Of a DNA stretch of 64,000 nucleotides, positions 16,670 to 24,483 are shown piece by piece (positions within the stretch are counted from its first letter, which is position 1; every line of letters starts with the position of its first letter). The notes beneath the pieces are model-generated. The model had not been told where the DNA came from. It saw only the letters and a list, made by a program, of their open reading frames with translations, and ran no database searches. The stretch covers positions 4,107,001 to 4,171,000 of the forward strand of contig NZ_CP025791.1 in the NCBI RefSeq assembly GCF_002886045.1, written 5' to 3'. A program made the translations under genes and the position numbers. The DNA is from Flavivirga eckloniae. GTDB taxonomy: Bacteria; Bacteroidota; Bacteroidia; Flavobacteriales; Flavobacteriaceae.

Positions 16670-17017
16670 TCGTGAAGATTGATTTTGGTTATGTGTAACG
16701 GTCTAGTAGCTGTTAGTTACTTGATCTATATTGTAATAGTTTCTAATGCTTCTTATGATTAATACAACTAAAAACAAAAGCGGGTAGCAGTTTGAATATT
16801 GAAGTTAAAATAAAGAGTAGAGGCAATATTTTTATCCCAACATTCCTTTATGAAAAATGTGCAGAACGCAATAAAACTATAACCAAGAGTGGGGTGCTTT
16901 CTGAAAAAAGATCTCAATATTTTATTGATTATCTGGTAATCATCTAGCTCTGGTATTTTCAATGTTACATATTTTTTGTTTTATGAGAGCTTAAAATTAT
17001 TTTACCGAGTTAAGTAA
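16670..17017. other. 348-base spacer with decayed sequence
   Basis: No intact gene is convincing here. A 64-codon frame at 16768-16962 (minus) runs through a decayed PaiB-like tail in the wrong frame and is not called. The part 16670-16767 shows no promoter consensus, hairpin or heptad periodicity. The right part, 16905-17013, is listed separately as a remnant. Confidence 0.5.
16905..17013 (-). pseudogene. Decayed C-terminal fragment of a PaiB-like gene
   Basis: The minus-strand DNA here aligns without gaps over 42 bases (about 31 identical) to the 3' end of the PaiB-like gene at 19237-19527, ending in the same AATCAATAA. The similarity continues less cleanly to about 17013. In the matching frame it contains an early stop, so it is not functional. 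It lies directly downstream of the small membrane operon and may be a relic of duplication of the flanking region. Confidence 0.45.
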
Positions 17018-17236
17018 TCAGTTTTCAAGTTCTTCACATAAAAAACCTTTTTCTTTTAATAAGGCTATTATCTTTTTTGAAATAGATCCATCATTTTCTA
17101 CACGAAGAACTTTATCACAATCTTCCAGATCGAAATTCCATTTTGAGCCAGTCAATAAGTCGTCAAGAAATGGTTTTAAGTAGGTAGCAGACTTTTTACT
17201 GTCTACATTTGTTTTATAAACTAATACTTCGATCAT
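17018..17236 (-). CDS. Small conserved protein, HMA-like fold possible
   Basis: 72-aa cytoplasmic protein: MIEVLVYKTNV, then NFDLEDCDKVLRVE and a C-terminal KEKGFLCEELE. From memory, proteins of this pattern are conserved near DUF3817 genes in Flavobacteriia. The beta-alpha-beta spacing suggests a ferredoxin-like (heavy-metal-associated type) fold, but the two-Cys metal motif is absent, with single cysteines in EDCDK and FLCEE. The start ATG at 17236 shares one base with the stop of the DUF3817 gene, so it is the last gene of a TetR-linked operon. Function unknown. Confidence 0.7.
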   Translation of the reverse strand: MIEVLVYKTNVDSKKSATYLKPFLDDLLTGSKWNFDLEDCDKVLRVENDGSISKKIIALLKEKGFLCEELEN

Positions 17237-17541
17237 TATTTCAAATGCTTTAATATTCTTTGATCAATATAAAAAGTCCCAAAAGGAATAAAGCAAGCTA
17301 CAATAACTTTCCAGGTGGTTTCTTTAAAAGGCCATTTTTGTTCAATGCCAACACGTAGTGCATTAAAAACAAAGAGTAGAAATAATGCTCCGTGAATAGG
17401 GCCTATTGTTTTTACCCAGTTTGGATTATGAAACATGTGCTTTATTGGAACAGCTATAAAAACTAAAACTAATAGCGATATGCCTTCTAAAAAGCCATAA
17501 AGGCGCAAACGTCCGATTGTAGTAGTAAAATACTTTTTCAT
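17236..17541 (-). CDS. DUF3817 family membrane protein
   Basis: 101-aa integral membrane protein with three predicted helices: residues about 10-32, 48-66 and 77-96. The opening RLRLYGFLEGISLLVLVFIAVPIKHM is characteristic of DUF3817, and GPIHGALFLLFV supports it. In other genomes this small domain is often linked to membrane transporters, but it has no assigned activity. Middle gene of the three-gene unit 18007-17018: one base separates it from the gene upstream and one base is shared with the gene downstream. Probably controlled by the operator at 18045-18070. Confidence 0.82.
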   Translation of the reverse strand: MKKYFTTTIGRLRLYGFLEGISLLVLVFIAVPIKHMFHNPNWVKTIGPIHGALFLLFVFNALRVGIEQKWPFKETTWKVIVACFIPFGTFYIDQRILKHLK

Positions 17542-17542
17542 A

Positions 17543-18007
17543 TTAAAATGTTCTTATATAAGTTCTGGAAGATAATGGTGAGAATGGCCAGGGAATGGCT
17601 ATAAATATTATAATTAAGACTATAGAAAACCAAACCAGCATAGTTTTAAATTTTTCTTTATCTGTAGATTTTCGTTTTGCTAATGCCGAACCAATGGTTA
17701 ATAACACAATGGCGATTAACATTAAAACAAAGTGTATGACACCGTAAAAAGTCAAATCTAAGTTTTGTAAAGCCGTTTTGCTGTCCGACCAAAAGTGCTT
17801 TACGATGGGGCTTTTGGTGTAAAGTATTATACCAATCATTAATTGGATGTGTGCGGTTGTTGCTGTCCAATGTCGGAAGGCATTATCCAATTTAGAGAAC
17901 GAGCGGTTTTGTATAAAACCGGTAAACGCTCTGTAAATAGAGTAAATGATAAAGATTAAAACAAACCAACGGATAATGGAATGCGTTGTGAGTAGATAAG
18001 AGTACAT
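17543..18007 (-). CDS. Four-helix integral membrane protein
   Basis: 154-aa inner-membrane protein with four predicted helices: residues about 11-30, 47-66, 84-106 and 122-140. The pattern TTHSIIRWFVLIFIIYSIYRAF near the start and HWTATTAHIQLMIGIILY resembles membrane proteins related to cytochrome-b561-type subunits, although I cannot assign the heme ligands with confidence. It is the first gene of the operon running to 17018 and is preceded by a promoter-like box and a large palindrome. The gene directly upstream encodes the TetR regulator. Confidence 0.75.
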   Translation of the reverse strand: MYSYLLTTHSIIRWFVLIFIIYSIYRAFTGFIQNRSFSKLDNAFRHWTATTAHIQLMIGIILYTKSPIVKHFWSDSKTALQNLDLTFYGVIHFVLMLIAIVLLTIGSALAKRKSTDKEKFKTMLVWFSIVLIIIFIAIPWPFSPLSSRTYIRTF

Positions 18008-18032
18008 TTTGTATTGTTTTTTCTTTTAAAGG

Positions 18033-18040
18033 CAAAGTTA
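18033..18040 (-). promoter_or_regulatory. Bacteroidota -7 element for the membrane operon
   Basis: On the minus strand this is TAACTTTG, an exact TAnnTTTG match, 26 bases before the ATG at 18007. The position where the -33 element should lie falls inside the palindrome at 18045-18070, so a repressor there would block polymerase. Confidence 0.6.
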
Positions 18041-18044
18041 AACT

Positions 18045-18070
18045 AAAAACATACTAATTAGTATGTTTTT
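18045..18070. promoter_or_regulatory. Perfect 26-bp palindromic operator for the TetR regulator
   Basis: AAAAACATACTAA at 18045-18057 is directly followed by its exact reverse complement at 18058-18070, a palindrome without spacer. The core CATACTAATTAGTATG is typical in size and symmetry for a TetR-family dimer site. It lies between the TetR gene and the operon it likely represses, overlapping the expected -33 region. A second weaker copy lies before the TetR gene itself. Confidence 0.75.
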
Positions 18071-18081
18071 TGATAAAAAAA

Positions 18082-18672
18082 TTATTTCAGACTGTTTAAA
18101 TAATTCTTAAGTTCTTTTAAATAAGGTATATAAACCTTTTTGCTGTTCTCCAATTTTCCATAATTTCTTATACCCCAATAGCCAGATAAAATAAACATGG
18201 TGGTTTGTTTTGCATTTGTGTCTTTATGAATAAAACCGTTACTTTTACCCTTTTCAATGGTTGCTATCATTGTTTCTGTCCATTCTTTGGTTAGTGTATC
18301 CAGCGCGTTACTAAATTTAATATTCCACGGTGTCATTTCTTGTGTGAAATTGGCAGCGGGACAACCATACTCAACTTTTAAAAATTCATTTTCCATAAGT
18401 AGATTGTACATTAAATTGTAAATAGCATTTATAGGATTCTCCTCATTCTGTAAGGGCGTTACAAAACTGTTTTTAAGTGTGGGTTTTAGAATTTCGTTAA
18501 TAATGGCAAGCCCCATTTCGTCTTTGTTTTTAAAATGGTAATAGAAGGCACCTTTGGTGACTTGTGTAGTAGCAATAATATCATCAATGCTAGTGGTTTG
18601 GTATCCCTTAACGTAAATTAATTCAAATGCTTTTTGAAGAATGTTCAGTCTTGTTGCTTCCGCTTTTTTCAT
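18082..18672 (-). CDS. TetR/AcrR family transcriptional regulator
   Basis: 196-aa repressor-type regulator. The N-terminal helix-turn-helix runs through about residues 8-55: RLNILQKAFELIYVKGYQ and TQVTKGAFYYHFKNKDEMG, with the hallmark KGAFYYHF recognition helix. The C-terminal half is a ligand-binding helical domain of the kind in which GCPAANF precedes the effector pocket (TetR_C-type). It lies immediately upstream of the three-gene membrane operon, with one perfect palindrome in the spacer and an imperfect one just before its own ATG. Repression of the operon and self-regulation are therefore likely. The inducer is unknown. Confidence 0.9.
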   Translation of the reverse strand: MKKAEATRLNILQKAFELIYVKGYQTTSIDDIIATTQVTKGAFYYHFKNKDEMGLAIINEILKPTLKNSFVTPLQNEENPINAIYNLMYNLLMENEFLKVEYGCPAANFTQEMTPWNIKFSNALDTLTKEWTETMIATIEKGKSNGFIHKDTNAKQTTMFILSGYWGIRNYGKLENSKKVYIPYLKELKNYLNSLK

Positions 18673-18677
18673 AAAAG

Positions 18678-18691
18678 ATACTGTTCGGTAT
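18678..18691. promoter_or_regulatory. Second, weaker TetR half-symmetric site before the regulator gene
   Basis: ATACTGTTCGGTAT shares ATACT-N4-[AG]GTAT with the perfect operator at 18045-18070. It starts six bases before the regulator's ATG on the minus strand. This is where an autoregulatory site would be expected. Only the core is conserved, so the call is moderate. Confidence 0.45.
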
Positions 18692-18764
18692 TTATTTGTA
18701 AAGGAACGGAATAGTTTGTTTTTTTACAAGTTTGATGGAGCTGGGAAGATCGCCAAAGCTTTAA

Positions 18765-19184
18765 CTACCGTCTCAAAAACTGCATAACTCCAGTGTTTAA
18801 CTGAAAATCCAAATCGGAGACAAAATAATCTATTTCATTGTTTATAAAATAATTGCTAATACTATCGATTGCTTTACAAGTTTCCTTGTAGTAGTCCAAG
18901 AGTTTATAGTTGATAGGGTTTAAACTTTCTTGTTTACACCAGATCAGAAAGTCTTCGGATTCATCAATAATTGTTAGTGCTCTAAAAACAATAATAAAAC
19001 GTAATATAATGTTATGGTGGTTTAGGTCTTCGTATTCATCCGATGCGTGAATTGTATAGGTGTTATTTTTTATGCCTAAAATAACGGGAACTAAATTTTT
19101 GTCAATATAAGGTGTTTTGCCTAATGAAATGGTAATGCTATTGGCAGCAATAAAATTTTGAATATGTATAATCTCTGGGTACAT
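18765..19184 (-). CDS. Hypothetical protein
   Basis: 139-aa predicted cytoplasmic protein without signal peptide or membrane helix. I recognise no domain. It is mixed alpha/beta with charged and aromatic residues, for example NHHNIILRFIIVFRALTI in the middle and YYKETCKAIDSISNYF near the end. The codon use looks like its neighbours and the frame is unbroken, which supports a real gene. It stands alone, 92 bases from the TetR start and near the PaiB-like gene on the same strand. It could also be an orphan of the same decaying region. Confidence 0.5.
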   Translation of the reverse strand: MYPEIIHIQNFIAANSITISLGKTPYIDKNLVPVILGIKNNTYTIHASDEYEDLNHHNIILRFIIVFRALTIIDESEDFLIWCKQESLNPINYKLLDYYKETCKAIDSISNYFINNEIDYFVSDLDFQLNTGVMQFLRR

Positions 19185-19236
19185 GAATCCAGAAAATAAT
19201 ATGGGTTAGAAACTTTATGAAAAATGCTTCAATACT

Positions 19237-19527
19237 TTATTGATTGGTTTGCAATAATTCAGCACTGGCATATTCAATATTATGTGTGTTTTTGTTCAGG
19301 GAGTGTTTAAATTTACCTTCCCAAGAATCAATTGTAATTTCAAACATCTTTACGTCATATAGTACGGTTGTATAAATTAACGGTAAATGGGGAATTAATG
19401 GTTGATTGTCTTTTACTGAAATAAACTTAGCTAGCGGATAGGCTTTAATCACTTTTATCATGTGATTAATATCATTATCATGATGATATTTAGACGGATG
19501 TTTCAAGAGAGTTTCAACTTTAACCAA
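19237..19527 (-). CDS. Internally shortened PaiB-like (FMN-binding regulator family) protein
   Basis: A 96-aa intact frame that reads as the two ends of a PaiB/FMN_bind_2 protein. Residues about 12-53 (MIKVIKAYPLAKFISVKDNQP then LIPHLPLIY) match the family N-terminus, and about 62-80 (MFEITIDSWEGKFKHSLNKN) match its C-terminus (FEI..IEGKFKLSQNKS). Members are about 200 aa, so roughly 100 residues of the flavin-binding middle are missing in one step. The product is probably non-functional, a remnant by internal deletion, although the frame was kept. A further decayed copy of its tail lies at 16905-17013. Confidence 0.55.
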   Translation of the reverse strand: MVKVETLLKHPSKYHHDNDINHMIKVIKAYPLAKFISVKDNQPLIPHLPLIYTTVLYDVKMFEITIDSWEGKFKHSLNKNTHNIEYASAELLQTNQ

Positions 19528-19661
19528 GTGACTATTGGTCTATAAAAATACAATATTTATTGCTATAAAAATGAATGTTTTAAAAACAGGTTTAGAAAAT
19601 ATATCTTAAAACTTATTAATTTTCTTACATTTAAAGCTGAATATTTAAGCACATTTAATCA

Positions 19662-20360
19662 ATGCAGGAAAAGCTAGTATCGTTCCCAATAAAAAACTGG
19701 TCGCAAGGTGATCAACCACGTGAAAAATTACAATATAAAGGTAGAGAAATATTAAGTGATGCAGAATTAGTAGCTATTTTAATAGGCTCTGGTAATAAAG
19801 ATGAAAGTGCAGTAGCTTTGTCTAAGAGAATTTTGGCAAGTGTAGATAATAATTTAAGTGAATTGGGGAAGTTATCTATTATGGAACTAATGGAGTTTAA
19901 AGGTATTGGAGAAGCTAAAGCCATAACTATTGCAGCTGCTTTAGAATTAGGAAGGAGAAGAAGAGGAGAGGAAGCTTTGGAAAAAAATAAAATAACATCC
20001 AGTAGGTCGGTTTTTGAGCTTATGCAGCCCAAAATAGGGGAGTTACGGCATGAAGAGTTTTGGATTATTTATTTAAATAATTCTAATAAGGTTATTCAAA
20101 AAAATCAACTAAGCAAAGGAGGTATTACAGGAACTCTTGTTGATGTACGATTGGTATTGAAAAATGCTTTAGAGGTTGGGGCAACTGGATTAATATTAAC
20201 TCATAACCATCCTTCTGGAGCTTTAAAACCCAGTCAGGCTGATATACAAATTACAAGTAAATTAAAAAAAGCAGCACAAAGTATAGATATTAAAGTATTA
20301 GATCATCTAATTATAACAGAAAAAGCATATTTTAGTTTCGCAGATGAAACTCTCTTATAA
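19662..20360 (+). CDS. radC: RadC-family JAMM-domain protein
   Basis: 232-aa protein with the RadC organisation: an N-terminal helix-hairpin-helix-like region (LSIMELMEFKGIGEAKAITI, about residues 66-85) and a C-terminal JAMM/MPN+ metal centre, LTHNHPSGALKPSQADI (about residue 181). Named for a supposed DNA-repair role that has since been doubted; the cellular function is not settled. The ATG at 19662 fits the family N-terminus (EKLVSFPIKNWSQGDQPREKL). Its TAA shares one base with the ATG of the next gene, so translation is coupled. Confidence 0.92.
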   Translation: MQEKLVSFPIKNWSQGDQPREKLQYKGREILSDAELVAILIGSGNKDESAVALSKRILASVDNNLSELGKLSIMELMEFKGIGEAKAITIAAALELGRRRRGEEALEKNKITSSRSVFELMQPKIGELRHEEFWIIYLNNSNKVIQKNQLSKGGITGTLVDVRLVLKNALEVGATGLILTHNHPSGALKPSQADIQITSKLKKAAQSIDIKVLDHLIITEKAYFSFADETLL

Positions 20361-21676
20361 TGCTTTTAGTATATACACATAAAATATCGCCTCGCTTAAA
20401 ATATGTTTTCAAGCACATTTGCACTAGAATTTTAGGTGTAGAAGTTGGGTTTACAACCAAGATAGAAGAATTTATTGCACACGATAGTTTTAAAATGTCT
20501 TATACGAGACAACAGCTCGGGAAAGAGTTTTTTGTTAAAAGCCATGATATCCTATTTGAACAAGGGTTGAGTGATCTTGATATTAATATACTTGATTGGG
20601 ACAATACAAAATGCTTTTTTTATAATGGAGATAAGAGTGCTATTCCCTTCGATATTTTTGCGGCTTCATTTTATTTATTATCGCGTTACGAGGAATATTT
20701 GCCGCATGTAAAAGATGAATTTGGTCGGTTTACAGCTGCCGAAAGTTTGGCATATAAGTATGGTTTTTTACATCAACCGGTAGTAGATATTTGGGCGTAT
20801 AAATTTAAAGACGCCTTGCAAGCTCAATTTCCTGAATTTAAGTTTCCCGAAAAAAGTTATACCATTAAACCCATTATTGATGTTCCCAGTGCTTATAATT
20901 TTAGGTTAAAAGGCATTATGAGAACGCTAGGAGGTATGGCGAAAGACTTGTTTAAATTTAAGTTTATGAGCTTATATATTAGGGTTATGGTTATTCTTGG
21001 ATTTATACATGACCCGTTCGATACTTTTAAGTACATTATAAACAGACAGAAGCAGAGCCGATTTAAATTTTTGTTCTTTTTTTTAATTGGCGACTATTCA
21101 ACCTACGATAAGGGGATTAACCCTAACAAAAAGAAATTTGTATCGCTTATTAAACATATAGCCGACTATAGTAAGGTAGGTTTAAAAACATCTTATTTTG
21201 CTATTGAAGATATTTCGATTTTAAAAAAGGAAAAGCAGCGTATGGAAGATATTTTAAATACCACGCTAAAGGCTTCCCGACAATCTTTTTCAAGACTTAA
21301 TTTACCAGAATCGTATAGGAACCTTATAGAATTGGAAATACAGGAAGATTATACTATGGGATATGTAAATCACATAGGTTTTAGAGCCGGATCTTGTACG
21401 CCCTTTTTGTTTTACGATTTAGATTATGAAGTACAAACACCTTTAAAAATCCATTCATACCATCTTATGGATTACGCCTTGTTAAAAACACATTCTTTAC
21501 TGGATAAGAAGAAAGCTATAAACGAGATCATTCAAGAAATAAAACAAGTAAACGGAGAGTTTACCGCAGTGTTTCATAATTATACCTTTAGCGCAGAAAA
21601 ACAATGGGATGGGTTTAAGGAATTGTTCAATATGGTATTAGAATCCACTCATGATCCTCATGTTAATAAACTTTAA
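20360..21676 (+). CDS. Polysaccharide-deacetylase-like protein (DUF7033-type N-terminus)
   Basis: 438-aa protein from Flavobacteriia-type genomes. The N-terminal half (LLVYTHKISPRLKYVFKHI, then PFDIFAASFYLLSRYEEYL) resembles DUF7033. The C-terminal half carries features of a NodB/polysaccharide-deacetylase fold: GFRAGSCTPFLFYDLDYE near residue 340. The classic HD metal pair in an N-terminal TFDDG motif is absent, the equivalent being PIIDVPSAYN, so catalysis is uncertain. It is translationally coupled to radC. A role in envelope glycans is inferred only from the fold. Confidence 0.72.
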   Translation: MLLVYTHKISPRLKYVFKHICTRILGVEVGFTTKIEEFIAHDSFKMSYTRQQLGKEFFVKSHDILFEQGLSDLDINILDWDNTKCFFYNGDKSAIPFDIFAASFYLLSRYEEYLPHVKDEFGRFTAAESLAYKYGFLHQPVVDIWAYKFKDALQAQFPEFKFPEKSYTIKPIIDVPSAYNFRLKGIMRTLGGMAKDLFKFKFMSLYIRVMVILGFIHDPFDTFKYIINRQKQSRFKFLFFFLIGDYSTYDKGINPNKKKFVSLIKHIADYSKVGLKTSYFAIEDISILKKEKQRMEDILNTTLKASRQSFSRLNLPESYRNLIELEIQEDYTMGYVNHIGFRAGSCTPFLFYDLDYEVQTPLKIHSYHLMDYALLKTHSLLDKKKAINEIIQEIKQVNGEFTAVFHNYTFSAEKQWDGFKELFNMVLESTHDPHVNKL

Positions 21677-21769
21677 AATTATGTCTTTTGGTTTTTTGAA
21701 ATTTTTAATAGAAAAGTGAAACAGTTAGATTTGTCCTTAGTTTATTGAAGACCTTATAAAATCAAGTAA

Positions 21770-22459
21770 ATGAAAATTGAAGGTATAACAGATGTGTTTT
21801 TCGATTTAGATCATACCTTATGGGATTTTGATAAAAACTCGGCATTAGCATTTGATAGAATTTTAAAGTTAAATAATATTAATGTTGATATAGATGATTT
21901 TTTACATCATTATGTGCCAATAAACTTAAAGTATTGGAAGTTATACCGAGAAGAAAAAATAGAAAAAAACGATTTACGTTATGGAAGATTGAACGATGCT
22001 TTTATGGCAATTGGCTATGAAATTGAAGAAGCGATAATTAACAAATTGTCGGATGATTATATAGACCATTTACCAATGTTTAATTATCTATTCGAAAATA
22101 CTTTTGAGATTCTAGATTATTTAAATGACAATTATAGTTTGCATATCATTACCAATGGATTTGATGAGGTGCAACATAAAAAGTTGACCAAATCTAACAT
22201 TAGCGGGTATTTTAAAACCGTTACTAATTCTGAAATGGTTGGTGTTAAAAAACCTAATCCGAAAATTTTTAAGCATGCTTTACAATTAGCTGAATCTACA
22301 AGCGAGCAAAGCGTTATGATAGGGGATAGTTATGAAGCAGACATACTAGGGGCAAAAAACATAGGAATGGAAGTCGTTTTTTTTGATGTCCATAACACGA
22401 CAATTGACGACGGCATTAAAAAAATTAACAATTTAATTCAGCTAAAGAAATACCTATGA
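21770..22459 (+). CDS. YjjG-family noncanonical pyrimidine nucleotidase (HAD)
   Basis: 229-aa haloacid-dehalogenase hydrolase. Motif I is FFDLDHTLWDFDKN (about residues 10-23) with nucleophile Asp12 and acid/base Asp14. Motif II is IITNGFDEVQ, motif III Lys is in GVKKPNPKIF, and motif IV is MIGDSYEADILGAKN. The LWDF and VQHKKL patterns are those of YjjG, which dephosphorylates mutagenic pyrimidine nucleotides such as 5-fluoro- or thymidine monophosphates in the cytoplasm. Its length matches the family. Separated from the deacetylase-like gene by 93 bases. The call is from motifs; the substrate is from family knowledge. Confidence 0.88.
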   Translation: MKIEGITDVFFDLDHTLWDFDKNSALAFDRILKLNNINVDIDDFLHHYVPINLKYWKLYREEKIEKNDLRYGRLNDAFMAIGYEIEEAIINKLSDDYIDHLPMFNYLFENTFEILDYLNDNYSLHIITNGFDEVQHKKLTKSNISGYFKTVTNSEMVGVKKPNPKIFKHALQLAESTSEQSVMIGDSYEADILGAKNIGMEVVFFDVHNTTIDDGIKKINNLIQLKKYL

Positions 22460-22473
22460 CGCATTAATTTTCT

Positions 22474-22481
22474 TATTTTTG
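22474..22481 (+). promoter_or_regulatory. Bacteroidota -7 element before the envelope operon
   Basis: TATTTTTG matches TAnnTTTG and lies 29 bases before the ATG at 22511, just after the stop of the nucleotidase gene. No good -33 TTG was found at the standard spacing. Confidence 0.5.
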
Positions 22482-22510
22482 CGTTTGTCCTAAACATCTA
22501 TTACTAACCT

Positions 22511-23071
22511 ATGCGAAAACAAATAATAGAATATTCGTTTTTAGTCATGGCTATGTTCTTAAGTCTTTTTTCTTGTACAAAGGAAGTAGATTTTGATCAG
22601 GCCGATGATTTAGAAATTACCCCAGTTGTGACTTCTAGCCTCATATTCTTTGATGAGCCAATTAAAAGTTTTTTACTTAATGGGGTTGAGATTCCTCCCG
22701 TTATAGATCATGTAGATGTTGAGATTTTCAATGAGCAATTTGTAGTTGATAACCTTGTTAAAGCAGAGTTTGTATTTGAAACCACAAATACAATTAATAA
22801 AGAGTTTCAAATAGAAGTCAGATTTCTAAATGATGCAGGTACAGAGTTGCATGCGTTCTCTGTTTTGGGAGCTTCATCAACAGATGGTAGCGAGGTTACA
22901 CGCGATTATACAGAAGAGCTCGTGGGAGATAAACTAGAAGCCTTGAAAAATACGACAAGAATGGAGTTTATTCTGAGTTTATTGCCTGGAGGAGATGTAA
23001 ATCAGAATAGGGATGGACGAATTAAAATAAAATCGCACGGTATTTTTTATTTTAAAATAGGAGATCTATGA
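22511..23071 (+). CDS. Predicted lipoprotein, first gene of an envelope operon
   Basis: 186-aa protein with an N-terminal hydrophobic stretch and lipobox SLFSC (Cys at about residue 22). The mature part is beta-rich and acidic (EVDFDQADDLEITPVVTSSLIF), ends with GIFYFKIGDL, and has no domain I recognise. Its TGA overlaps the ATG of the DUF5723 gene by four bases, so it is coupled to an outer-membrane barrel protein. A likely role is as a lipoprotein partner of that barrel. Function unknown. Confidence 0.75.
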   Translation: MRKQIIEYSFLVMAMFLSLFSCTKEVDFDQADDLEITPVVTSSLIFFDEPIKSFLLNGVEIPPVIDHVDVEIFNEQFVVDNLVKAEFVFETTNTINKEFQIEVRFLNDAGTELHAFSVLGASSTDGSEVTRDYTEELVGDKLEALKNTTRMEFILSLLPGGDVNQNRDGRIKIKSHGIFYFKIGDL

Positions 23072-24483
23072 GAAGTTTGAGTTTATTTTTTATAATAACT
23101 TCATGCTGTTTTTCATTTTCGCAAAACAAGCAATTACTTTTCGGGTTTTCAGATATACCACAATCTTTAATGGTCAATCCAGGAGGAGAAGTGAAAAATG
23201 ATTGGTATTTTGGAATCCCATTATTGTCACATATTCATACCAATGTTGGAATTTCCGGAAGTACGGTCTATGATATTTTTGCTGATGATGGTGTAGATTT
23301 CAATACCAAACTTCGAAATGCTATTCGTGGTATGAGTCATAGAGATTTTTTTAGTGCGAATCAGCAATTAGAAATTTTTTCAGGAGGATTTGCTTTTGGA
23401 GACCGTTTTCAAAAGAACGAATACGTGAGTTTTGGTTTATATCAAGAGTTGGACTTTATAGCTTATTTTCCTAAAGATTTTGCAATGTTAGCTTTAAATG
23501 GAAATGGTATCGGTGTACCATTTAGAGCAAATCAGTTGAGTGTAAGGGCCGAAGCCATTTCGGTATTGCACCTTGGGTATAACAAAAAAGTAAATGACAA
23601 ATTTAGTTTTGGGGTACGAGGAAAAATATATTCTAGTATTGCGAATATTGATTTTACAAATAACAAAGGGAGTTTTGTAACTGTTCGGGGACAGAATAAC
23701 TTTTATGATCATATCTTTAATCTAGATTTAGAAGGCAGAACTTCTGGATTGGCAAGTTTAGGTGATGATGACTCTGAAGGATCGAATTCTGTTGTAAAAG
23801 ATTTGCGAAAACGTGTTTTGTTAGGAGGAAACCTAGGACTAGGGTTCGATATAGGTGTTTCTCATCAACTAAATGAACAATTGCATGTAGAAGCAAGTTT
23901 GTTGGATGTAGGTTTTATTAGTCATAAAAAAGATGTTGAAAACTATAAAATAGAGGGAGATTATGTATTTGAAGGCGTAAATCCTCTTTTTCCTGAAACA
24001 GATATAGGACAAACAGCCGAGCAGTATTGGGATGAAATTGAACAAGATCTTGAAGATCTATTTACGGTAGATACCACAACATCTAAATATACAACCTGGC
24101 GACCTGTTAAGTTTAATGCTTCATTAAATTATTCATTTGGGCAAAAAGAATATGAATCATGTAACTGCTCTAAAGAAGATAATGCTTATCTAAATAAGGC
24201 AGGTTTACAATTATATGCCATAAGTAGACCTAAACAGCCTCAAATGGCATTAACAGCCTATTATTACAGACGTTTGTTTGAAGGTTTACAAGTTAAAACT
24301 ACCTACACAATAGACTCTTATTCTGCTTATAATATAGGTTTAGGAATGTATACAAATTTAGGAGGCCTTAATTTTTATGTTATGGCAGACAATTTTTTAC
24401 AATTACAAAATATATATGATGCACAAAGTGTATCTTTACAAATAGGGTTTAACTATATATTTAATAAAAAAGATGAAGACTAG
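23068..24483 (+). CDS. DUF5723 family outer-membrane protein
   Basis: 471-aa protein with signal peptide MRSLSLFFIITSCCFSFSQ and a beta-barrel-like sequence of alternating polar/hydrophobic strands. The N-terminal signature LLFGFSDIPQSLMVNPGG is that of DUF5723 proteins (PorV/FadL-like fold, conserved in Bacteroidota). The C-terminus LQIGFNYIF ends in the aromatic residue typical of outer-membrane barrels, followed by NKKDED. It overlaps the upstream lipoprotein by four bases and the downstream gene by 11, so all three are one operon. The transported molecule is unknown. Confidence 0.85.
   Translation: MRSLSLFFIITSCCFSFSQNKQLLFGFSDIPQSLMVNPGGEVKNDWYFGIPLLSHIHTNVGISGSTVYDIFADDGVDFNTKLRNAIRGMSHRDFFSANQQLEIFSGGFAFGDRFQKNEYVSFGLYQELDFIAYFPKDFAMLALNGNGIGVPFRANQLSVRAEAISVLHLGYNKKVNDKFSFGVRGKIYSSIANIDFTNNKGSFVTVRGQNNFYDHIFNLDLEGRTSGLASLGDDDSEGSNSVVKDLRKRVLLGGNLGLGFDIGVSHQLNEQLHVEASLLDVGFISHKKDVENYKIEGDYVFEGVNPLFPETDIGQTAEQYWDEIEQDLEDLFTVDTTTSKYTTWRPVKFNASLNYSFGQKEYESCNCSKEDNAYLNKAGLQLYAISRPKQPQMALTAYYYRRLFEGLQVKTTYTIDSYSAYNIGLGMYTNLGGLNFYVMADNFLQLQNIYDAQSVSLQIGFNYIFNKKDED

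Noticed and set aside
16768-16962. 64-codon frame on the minus strand
   Set aside because: Its start half overlaps a decayed PaiB-like tail read out of frame, and the remainder has no recognisable content.
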